NCBI GenBank assembly: GCA_025055795.1
Contig: JANWVV010000039.1
Location: forward strand, 1 to 43,717
Source: Gemmataceae bacterium
Lineage (GTDB): Bacteria; Planctomycetota; Planctomycetia; Gemmatales; Gemmataceae
Direction of reading: 5' to 3'
DNA length: 43,717 nucleotides
Position 1 is the first letter of the stretch, and each line of letters opens with the position of its first letter. Below are positions 1 through 6,299 of this stretch, one piece after another. The notes under the pieces were generated by a model. That model made no database searches, had not been told where the DNA came from, and saw only the letters and a list, made by a program, of their open reading frames with translations. Position numbers and translations under genes: made by a program.

Positions 1-311
1 GGAGCCTCGCCATATCCACTGAGATAGTCCGCAGGCAGTTCGTAGCGTGGTACCCCGTAGAGGCCTGGCGGTGGATAGACAGGAGCCGCTAGAGGATTGA
101 CCAGCGGTTCGCCTGTTGGCTCAGCAGGAACGAGGCTAGGTGAGGTTGGTGGGATAATCGACCCGGCCACATTGGGAGGCATTGCGGTGGAATGAGACAG
201 CGCGGCTGGCGGCGCCCCGACCGATGTCATCGGCGCGGGGGTCGCCTGACCAAAGGCCGCACCTGCGCCCGCCGCCAATGCCGCTAACGATCCTAACACT
301 CCCTTGCGCAT
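1..311 (-). CDS. Partial exported protein, probable BBP7-family outer-membrane beta-barrel N-terminus
   Basis: The reading frame opens at the ATG at 309-311 on the minus strand and runs without a stop off the left edge, giving about 103 residues. The first ~22 residues form a classic signal peptide: MRK, then a Leu/Ala/Gly core ending ..AAFGQ. After this comes a Pro/Ala/Ser-rich linker containing two PPP-type stretches. Leaders of this form (MRK-LGSLAALAAGAG-FGQ) are, from memory, characteristic of the BBP7 outer-membrane beta-barrel proteins that are multiplied in Gemmataceae. The barrel itself would lie outside the window, so the family call is inferred from the leader alone. A different overlapping minus-strand frame (136-348) is open but lacks this logic. 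Upstream lies about 1 kb without a convincing gene. Confidence 0.6.
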   Translation of the reverse strand, partial: MRKGVLGSLAALAAGAGAAFGQATPAPMTSVGAPPAALSHSTAMPPNVAGSIIPPTSPSLVPAEPTGEPLVNPLAAPVYPPPGLYGVPRYELPADYLSGYGEA

Positions 312-706
312 GGTACGCTCCTGCTCCCTGCACTGGACGAAAAATCATGCGATCGACGGCGTCCTATTTCCCCCACCGACGACCCTGCCCGCGCTGGCGG
401 CTCTACCTGCTACTGGATGACCTCCCCCCGACAAGTCACCCCAGCCGGACAACCCCTTCTCGTCCTCCTGCTCCCTACCATCGGCATAAACCGATTATCG
501 CCTTGAGGAGTTTTCCGGTAGTATCGATCCTGACATCGCTGTCTTTGATCTTTGCTTTGTGCAGATCAGAACCATCAAGCCGGTCCACTTGACTTTTAAC
601 TCCGCCTATATCGGTTCTGATCCGTGCACCGATGTTCCATAATAGCCAGGAAAAAGTAGCGACTTGGATAGAAGTAATTTGCTTCGCCTCTTGCGTTTCG
701 CCAGGT

Positions 707-745
707 TTCACACATACAAACTCAAATGCATATGGTTTGTGTGAA
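707..745. repeat. Imperfect inverted repeat in spacer
   Basis: TTCACACATACAAAC (707-721) faces GTTTGTGTGAA (735-745). The outer six and inner five bases pair exactly, with four unpaired bases in the left arm and a 13-base loop. No T-run follows, so it does not look like an intrinsic terminator. It may be an operator or a chance structure. Confidence 0.3.
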
Positions 746-1336
746 CGTGTTTAAGATCTAAAGGAAGCATCGCCTCGACACTGCGGAGTGGCTTACTTGT
801 TGGCTCCACTCATCATCCTTCCTTGAGTTCTCATGCTCGTCGGGATTTGCTCGTACTATTTCTCGATGACTTGCTTGGAATAGCGGTTCATCCCAATCGT
901 GCCGCCGGCTATCCTGCAGCAATCTGTGTTGCGTGTGGGACATAATGTTATGATCTGATAATCAGCGTTGCTCTGTGTGCTCTGCGGCACAACTCTTGGG
1001 AATTCCCGCTGGGTCTGCTAGAATTTGATCAAACCATAGGGGCGGGAAAGAGGGGTCCAAACCCTAATCTGTACCATTTGGGTCGTAATAGAGAAAAGTC
1101 GAACACGGGCAGCCAAGGTTGCCTACCTGACGCTTCATGCATGTGCCTTCTACCGCAATAGCTGGGATCTTTTGACAAGACCGAGTATCAGAGTTCGAGT
1201 GCTTTTGTAATTGCGAATGGGCATATTCAATAGTTTTTGAACCGGGTAAGCGAATGCAATCTTGGCAACCTGCAGTCGGGAATTGATAGGGGGGCAAAAG
1301 AGCATCCCGGTGATTGGCCCAGGGAAAGCTCGATAA

Positions 1337-1344
1337 GGGGGAGG
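1337..1344 (+). promoter_or_regulatory. Ribosome binding site deciding the start of the first McsA-like gene
   Basis: GGGGGAGG lies 9 bases before the ATG at 1354. The open frame extends 39 codons further upstream to 1237, but that part lacks McsA homology. The zinc-finger start (MLKCQRC) right after this site matches the family N-terminus, which fixes the start at 1354. Confidence 0.7.
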
Positions 1345-1353
1345 CGGTCAGCC

Positions 1354-1821
1354 ATGCTGAAATGCCAGCGTTGTCCGAACAAAGCCGTTATTCACATCAC
1401 GGAAATTCTGGGTCCAGGGCAGGTAGAGGACGTCCACTTATGTGAAAATTGTTACAAGGCGCTGATAACGGCCCAGTTGCAACAGCAGGCGGGGGGAGTA
1501 GGCCAGCAGGAGCGGAGTGAGATCGTCAACAAGAGTTGCTCTCATTGCGGTTTGACCTTTACAGCGTTCCGCAGCCATGGTCGCTTTGGGTGCGCCCAAG
1601 ACTATACGGTTTTTCAGGAGGAAATTGCTCCGCTACTGGAAAGCCTCCATGGACAGACCCGGCATGAAGGCAAGACCCCACGGCGTGGGCCCTTGTCCCA
1701 GGCTCAGCAGGCTGAATTGACCCAATTGCGTCAGCAGTTGCAGTGGCTAATCCGCGAGGAACGCTATGAGGAAGCCGCTCGTATCCGGGATCGCATCCGT
1801 CAATTAGAAGAGGGGCGTTGA
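1354..1821 (+). CDS. McsA-like zinc-finger/UVR-domain protein (first paralogue)
   Basis: This 155-residue protein has the architecture of McsA, the activator and adaptor of the protein-arginine kinase McsB. The N-terminal zinc module has Cys pairs at 4/7 and 30/33. A second module has Cys 62/65 and Cys80, followed by an Asp at 83 where Firmicute McsA has the fourth Cys. A conserved linker (RxGRFGC, then a PLLESLHG-type helix and GKTPRR) leads to a C-terminal UVR motif (about 121-153, ending RIRDRIRQLEE). In McsA the UVR part is a coiled hairpin used for protein contacts. It stands about 300 bases upstream of a second McsA-like gene and mcsB on the same strand. No CtsR repressor or ClpC gene is beside it. 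A general excinuclease-type UVR protein is the alternative, but the zinc modules and linker favour McsA. Confidence 0.82.
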   Translation: MLKCQRCPNKAVIHITEILGPGQVEDVHLCENCYKALITAQLQQQAGGVGQQERSEIVNKSCSHCGLTFTAFRSHGRFGCAQDYTVFQEEIAPLLESLHGQTRHEGKTPRRGPLSQAQQAELTQLRQQLQWLIREERYEEAARIRDRIRQLEEGR

Positions 1822-2130
1822 GCGCTACTACCTGCTAGCTCGCGATTCTGGCATCAGATTGTGATGTAGCTGTCCACGAGCTATTAAGTGTCCATATGAA
1901 TCGGTAGAAATATTTGAATTTTCACAAACGTACAACGGCTCCAATGAGCAAAAGATGTTATAGTTATTTGGCATAACAGCAAATGCACTGGCAAGTTACG
2001 TGCGGGTGGGGGTCGAGTTACACCGGGTCAATCTCGTAAGTAACGCCAGTAGACGATAAAATATTTTGCAGGGCGTGCAGGGAAGCTTCCGCGGTCCAGA
2101 GGCCGGGGTCGCGGCAGCGTGGGAATGGCC
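1822..2130. other. Spacer between the two McsA-like genes
   Basis: About 309 bases without a gene, AT-rich in its first two thirds. It contains an inverted repeat, TGTTAT (1956-1961) and ATAACA (1973-1978), with an 11-base loop. This could be an operator for a promoter dedicated to the second McsA-like gene and mcsB. No CtsR-type heptad repeat and no obvious terminator were seen. Confidence 0.4.
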
Positions 2131-2628
2131 ATGAAATGCCAATTTTGTCATAATCCCGCGACCATTCATTTAACAGACATCATTCAAGGTCACAAGCGGG
2201 AAATGCATTTGTGCGATCGCTGCGCCCGGGAGCGGAAACTGCTTCCGGCTCCGGGAGGTGCCCCGTTGAATCTTAAAGCCCTGCTGCAGTTGCTGTTACA
2301 AGCAGTGCGTAACAAAGAGGGAGGGGCGGAGGGGGCCGCTTGTCCGCACTGCGGTCAGAGCTACGAACGCCTGAAGGTCGAAGGGCGGCTCGGTTGTGCC
2401 GCTGACTACGTTCAGTTTCAAACCATGTTGGAACCGCTGTTGGAGCGGATCCATCGGGCCACGCAGCATCGCGGCAAGCGCCCGCGTTGGGCCCAGCGGC
2501 ATAACGAGTTGCAACAACTCCGTCAGCAGTTGCAGCAGGCCGTGGCCACGGAAGACTATGAATTGGCCGCCCGGCTACGCGACCGCATCCGTCAGATGGA
2601 ACGCGACGTTGAAGGAACCTGGCGATGA
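2131..2628 (+). CDS. mcsA: McsA-like zinc-finger/UVR-domain protein, probable activator of McsB
   Basis: This 165-residue McsA homologue has Cys pairs 3/6, 28/31 and 71/74, plus Cys89 followed by Asp92 in place of the last zinc-binding Cys. The RLGCAADY and PLLERIHRATQHRGK linker and the C-terminal UVR motif (about 126-157) complete the family pattern. I chose the ATG at 2131, which gives the family N-terminus MKCQFC and has GGGA 6 bases upstream; GTG 2119 and ATG 2125 are in frame and possible. The stop overlaps the mcsB start by four bases (ATGA), so the two are almost certainly translationally coupled, as activator and kinase are in Firmicutes. It has the same layout as the upstream paralogue but clearly different sequence, so the duplication is not recent. 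Confidence 0.85.
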   Translation: MKCQFCHNPATIHLTDIIQGHKREMHLCDRCARERKLLPAPGGAPLNLKALLQLLLQAVRNKEGGAEGAACPHCGQSYERLKVEGRLGCAADYVQFQTMLEPLLERIHRATQHRGKRPRWAQRHNELQQLRQQLQQAVATEDYELAARLRDRIRQMERDVEGTWR

Positions 2629-3692
2629 ACCTCGACGCCTTGCTTCCCAACCTGGGCGAATGGTTACGCGGGACCGGGCCCGACTCGGACATCATTTTGT
2701 CGACACGGATCCGCCTGGCCCGTAACCTGGCCGATCTGCCATTTACCAACCGGGCCGATCCCCCGCAGAAGGCCGCCGTGGTGCGACGGGTTCGGGACGC
2801 CCTGGCCAAAGTCCGACTTCCCTACACCCTTGAATATCATGACCTGGCTACCCTCTCGCCCTTGGATCGTCAATTTCTGGTTGAACGTCAACTGATCAGT
2901 CCAGAGCTGGCCACGCACCAGGGCCCCTGCGGCGTTGCCTTCGACCCGCAGGAATCCGTCAGTATTATGGTCAACGAAGAGGACCATTTGCGTCTGCAAG
3001 TGTTGCGTAGCGGCTTTGCCCTGGAAGAAGCCTGGCAGGAGATCAATCAACTGGACGATGCCCTGGAAGCCTATCTTCCCTTTGCGTTTCATCCACAGTT
3101 CGGCTACTTGACAGCGTGTCCCACCAATGTTGGCACCGGCCTGCGAGCCAGCGTGATGCTACACCTGCCTGCCCTCAACCTGACCCGACAACTGGAACGC
3201 ACCTTGCGAGCCATCCAGAAAATCCAACTCACAGTGCGGGGACTGCATGGCGAACGCAGCCATGCCTTGGGAGACCTGTATCAGATCTCTAATCAGGTGA
3301 CTCTGGGCAAGTCCGAACAGCGTATTCTTCATGAATTGCGTGAGGTCATTCACATCATTCTGGATAGCGAACGCCAGGCCCGTCAGCTCCTGCTTCAGGA
3401 GCAGCGACAGATCGAGCAGAACCGCGTGGCTCGTGCCTTGGGGGCTTTGGGCAGCGCCACTCTGATCACCGCCGAGGAAACCATGGAATTGCTGTCGGTG
3501 GTCCGCCTCGGCATCCACTTGAAACTCGTGGATAACATACCTACCACGGTAGTTAACCAGCTATTTATTCAATGCCAGGCGGCCCATCTGCAGAAAATTC
3601 TGGGCCACACCTTGGATGGCGAAGAGCGTAACGTCGCCCGGGCACGCTTCCTCAAGGACCGCTTGCGTCAACTCGGTCCCCAACTATCCTGA
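2625..3692 (+). CDS. mcsB: Protein-arginine kinase McsB
   Basis: This 355-residue protein belongs to the phosphagen (guanido) kinase family and transfers ATP phosphate to arginine side chains of proteins. In Firmicutes this marks proteins for ClpC-ClpP degradation. Visible signatures are STRIRLARN (26-34) for nucleotide binding, the acidic NEEDH loop (117-121), the active-site Cys region CPTNVGTGLRAS (165-176), GLHGE (206-210), and SNQVTLG (222-228). Length matches McsB (about 350-360), not the metabolite kinases. Near the C-terminus the allosteric phospho-arginine pocket motif, RDxxRA in described McsB, reads RNVARA (335-340), an Asp-to-Asn change. It overlaps the McsA-like gene upstream by four bases. 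The next gene is convergent, so mcsB ends the unit. Confidence 0.93.
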   Translation: MNLDALLPNLGEWLRGTGPDSDIILSTRIRLARNLADLPFTNRADPPQKAAVVRRVRDALAKVRLPYTLEYHDLATLSPLDRQFLVERQLISPELATHQGPCGVAFDPQESVSIMVNEEDHLRLQVLRSGFALEEAWQEINQLDDALEAYLPFAFHPQFGYLTACPTNVGTGLRASVMLHLPALNLTRQLERTLRAIQKIQLTVRGLHGERSHALGDLYQISNQVTLGKSEQRILHELREVIHIILDSERQARQLLLQEQRQIEQNRVARALGALGSATLITAEETMELLSVVRLGIHLKLVDNIPTTVVNQLFIQCQAAHLQKILGHTLDGEERNVARARFLKDRLRQLGPQLS

Positions 3693-3797
3693 AAACGATG
3701 TCACTTTCTCCCAAATTGCTGAAGCGGTTACAAGCCTCGGCTGAGTTTCGATTGGCCGTCACCCGAATAGTTGCGTTCGCTGTGTCCTCGACTAGCA

Positions 3798-4427
3798 TTA
3801 CTTCTGGCGAACGGTAATTTTGGTGGGGGAGCTTTTGAGAGTAATGCCCGGGCGTCCCTCGGCGTCGGTGAGTACGTATTCGGCGGTCAGTGTGTATTCA
3901 CCGGGCCCAGTCCAAAACAGTAACCGGGAAAAGCCGCGATGTCCATCAGCCAGCGTAGTTACGGGGATGTCATGGCTTTTACCGGGCGCTAGGGTAATGG
4001 CCTTGGGCATGCGGAATTCCGTTGTGAACGCCACGGGGTTATTCATGACCACTACACCGCTGCCACCGCTAAGGGTGAAGGTGTAAACGTTGGGATCGCC
4101 ACCGACGTGCACGACGATGGGTTGTTCCGACGTGTTGGTTAGCCGCAACACCAGATCGATTTGCAGTGGCGACGGAGGATCGACGGCTTCGCCTTTTTTG
4201 AGGCGTTCGGCCAAGGACTCGAGGTGTTTTTTGTACTCTTGTGGTGTTTTGCCGCCGCCATCAAACACGTAAACATTTTTTTTGGCCACAATTTCCAGAG
4301 TAAGCCCGAGCATCGGTTTGTTCCCCTGTTGCGGTGACTTTGGTGGTTGAGCCGTGTCGGGTGGCTGTGCGGATAGACAGGCAGGTAGCAGGACAGAGAG
4401 CGTCAAGGTAAAGAAGGATCGCATCAT
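3798..4427 (-). CDS. Exported protein of unknown function, coupled to nadB
   Basis: This 209-residue protein has an N-terminal signal peptide (MMRSFF, a hydrophobic run, cleavage near LSAQ) and a Pro/Gln-rich mature start. The rest looks all-beta: residues about 40-205 resemble an Ig-like or BsuPI-type fold, with 'LRLTNTSEQPIVVHVGG' and 'GPGEYTLTAEYVL' segments typical of extracellular beta-sandwich domains. No catalytic motif is visible. A perfect AAGGAGG ribosome site lies 7 bases before the first ATG and starts within a few bases of the nadB stop at 4443, so the two are very probably co-transcribed. Its role in NAD synthesis, if any, is unknown; co-transcription may be incidental. Confidence 0.75.
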   Translation of the reverse strand: MMRSFFTLTLSVLLPACLSAQPPDTAQPPKSPQQGNKPMLGLTLEIVAKKNVYVFDGGGKTPQEYKKHLESLAERLKKGEAVDPPSPLQIDLVLRLTNTSEQPIVVHVGGDPNVYTFTLSGGSGVVVMNNPVAFTTEFRMPKAITLAPGKSHDIPVTTLADGHRGFSRLLFWTGPGEYTLTAEYVLTDAEGRPGITLKSSPTKITVRQK

Positions 4428-4434
4428 AGCTATT

Positions 4435-4441
4435 CCTCCTT
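4435..4441 (-). promoter_or_regulatory. Strong Shine-Dalgarno at the nadB 3' end
   Basis: The minus strand reads AAGGAGG, a full anti-Shine-Dalgarno match. It sits 7 bases before the ATG at 4427 and just past the nadB stop codon (4443-4445). It decides the start of the exported protein and indicates re-initiation on a shared messenger RNA. Confidence 0.75.
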
Positions 4442-4442
4442 G

Positions 4443-6155
4443 TCAGGGGTTGGGGACGGTGGTTGGAGAACTGGGAACAGCGGCAAGGATGTCGGTCGTT
4501 CGAGCTGGCAAAACCGGCTGGTCTGGTGCGGCGACCGAGGAAGCCATTTCCAGGCGGGGCGGGGCGACGACGTGGCGACGGGCCCAACGGATGTCGTCAC
4601 GCTGCGGATGATCGCTGCGGAAGTGGGTGCCACGTGACTCATCGCGTTGTAGAGCGGCGTCGATCATGAGCCGGGCCACGCTCAGCAGGTTTTGCAATTC
4701 CCAACCGGGGCGTGTATCGAATTCGCGGACCAGCACGTAGCGACACCAGAAATCTACGTCGCGCCGGGCTTCGCTAAGCCGTTGAGCGTCCCGGATGATG
4801 CCCATTTTGCGGACCATCAGGCTCCGCAGGGAGGCGGTCAGGTCAGCAATATCGAGGCGATCGGCTGATTCGAGACCAGGCCGCTGATAGCGGAGGGGCC
4901 GCGGTGCCAGACGGCCCGGCTGAGCCAAGGCGGCAGCTGCCGCAAGACGACCGCAACGGGCACCAAAAACCAGTCCTTCGATCAGACTGTTGGAAGCGAG
5001 CCGGTTAGCTCCGTGCAGGCCGCTGGAGGTGACCTCACCGGCGGCCCACAACCCCGGAAGGGTAGTGCGACCGTCCCGGTCGACAGTTACTCCCCCGATC
5101 ATGTAATGGGCACCCGGGCGTACAGGAATGCGGTCGCGGGCAATGTCCAGGCCGAAGGCCCGGCACACCCGGTTGATACCGGGGAAGCGTTGCCGAACTT
5201 TGTCCGAGTCCAGATGGCTTAAATCCAAATAGACGTTCGGATGCTGGGTGCGTTCCATGGTCAGGAAGATGGCCCGTGCCACAATGTCGCGGGGAGCCAG
5301 CTCGCCGCGAGGGTCGTAGCGTAGCATGAAGCGTTCGCCGTGGACGTCCCGCAGGTAGGCCCCTTCGCCGCGGACCGCTTCACTGATCAGGTAACGTGCC
5401 GAGCCGGCCACATATAACATGGTCGGGTGGAACTGCATGAATTCCATGTCGCGGAGCTGGGCACCAGCCCGCCAGGCTGCCGCCATGCCGTCTCCTGTGG
5501 CCACGGGAGGATTGGTAGTTTCACGATACACCATGCCACAGCCGCCGGAGGCCAGAATCACCTGACGGGCCCACACCAGCACGCGCCCCCAATCCCCGCG
5601 CTGCAAAATAGCCCCCACGCATTGTCCTTCATCCGTTAACAGATCGAGGGTGAAGGCATCATCCCATAGGGTAATATGGGGCATTTGCCGGGCCCGGGCG
5701 ATGATCGCCCGCATCACTTCAAAGCCTGTGGCATCCCCAAGTGCGTGCACAATCCGGCGATGGCTGTGTCCTCCTTCGCGGGTTAGAGCCAAAGTACCGT
5801 TTTCCAAATCAAAGCGCGTGCCCCACTGAATGAGGCGTTCGATCTCCCCCGGTGCTTCGCGGACGACCATGTCGACCACATCTGGATCGCACAGGCCATC
5901 GCCGGCAATCAGGGTGTCCTGAACGTGGTCTTCGAACCGATCCTCCGGAGACAGGACGCCGGCCAGGCCCCCTTGGGCATAGGTGCTATTACTTTCGGTA
6001 AGGCGGTCCTTGGTAACCACCAGCACCGACAGCGACGGCGGAATCTCCAAGGCGGCACGCAGGCCAGCAATGCCTGCACCGATCACCAGAATGTCCGTGA
6101 AGCGATGCAAGGCGGTGTCCGCGTCGAAGCTAACAAGGTACCGCGGTGCGTCCAT
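4443..6155 (-). CDS. nadB: L-aspartate oxidase
   Basis: This 570-residue flavoprotein oxidises L-aspartate to iminoaspartate, the first step of de novo NAD synthesis in the cytoplasm. The N-terminus has the FAD-binding Rossmann motif GAGIAGLRAAL. Family signatures follow: STYAQGGLAGVL, EGGHSHRRIVHALGDATG, MEFMQFHPTML, SEAVRGEGAYL, GELAPRDIVARAI and GLHGANRLASNSLIEG. The flavoprotein C-terminal helical domain is present, followed by a Pro/Ser tail of about 30 residues beyond the usual ~535-residue length. I chose the ATG at 6155 (MDAPRYLVSF); an in-frame GTG at 6218 would add 21 unlike residues. Succinate dehydrogenase flavoprotein is excluded by the NadB-type signatures and the absence of partner subunits. 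nadA and nadC are not in the window. Confidence 0.93.
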   Translation of the reverse strand: MDAPRYLVSFDADTALHRFTDILVIGAGIAGLRAALEIPPSLSVLVVTKDRLTESNSTYAQGGLAGVLSPEDRFEDHVQDTLIAGDGLCDPDVVDMVVREAPGEIERLIQWGTRFDLENGTLALTREGGHSHRRIVHALGDATGFEVMRAIIARARQMPHITLWDDAFTLDLLTDEGQCVGAILQRGDWGRVLVWARQVILASGGCGMVYRETTNPPVATGDGMAAAWRAGAQLRDMEFMQFHPTMLYVAGSARYLISEAVRGEGAYLRDVHGERFMLRYDPRGELAPRDIVARAIFLTMERTQHPNVYLDLSHLDSDKVRQRFPGINRVCRAFGLDIARDRIPVRPGAHYMIGGVTVDRDGRTTLPGLWAAGEVTSSGLHGANRLASNSLIEGLVFGARCGRLAAAAALAQPGRLAPRPLRYQRPGLESADRLDIADLTASLRSLMVRKMGIIRDAQRLSEARRDVDFWCRYVLVREFDTRPGWELQNLLSVARLMIDAALQRDESRGTHFRSDHPQRDDIRWARRHVVAPPRLEMASSVAAPDQPVLPARTTDILAAVPSSPTTVPNP

Positions 6156-6299
6156 GAATGCACGCTCTCTGAATAAGTGTACAGAATATGCTTCCGGGGC
6201 ATGGATCTGAACCCCCACTTATGATAAATGAGGGTGCCGATGGGCCCCGGAAATGTTAAAAGCTTTTTGCCGTCGTTCACTCTACCGCATCTACGGGAG

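Larger units (their letters stand above)
312..1353. other. Long spacer (1.04 kb) with no convincing gene
   Basis: This spacer separates the divergent left-edge gene and the first McsA-like gene. It is AT-richer than its neighbours. Minus-strand open frames at 475-711 (78 codons) and 758-943 (61 codons) have no clear ribosome site and no family I recognise. The first has fairly protein-like composition and could be a gene remnant. One imperfect inverted repeat (707-745) is listed separately. No tRNA-like or other structured RNA was recognised. Confidence 0.5.

Noticed and set aside
475..711. Minus-strand 78-codon frame with protein-like composition
   Set aside because: No ribosome site (start GTG inside an inverted repeat), no recognised family; kept only as a possible remnant.
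758..943. Minus-strand 61-codon frame
   Set aside because: No ribosome site and no motif; probably chance in a gene-less spacer.
1822..2130. CtsR-type operator ahead of mcsA/mcsB
   Set aside because: No tandem AGGTCAAA-like heptads were found in this spacer.
2273..2809. Minus-strand 178-codon frame opposite mcsA/mcsB
   Set aside because: Arg/Ala-rich shadow of two well-supported plus-strand genes.
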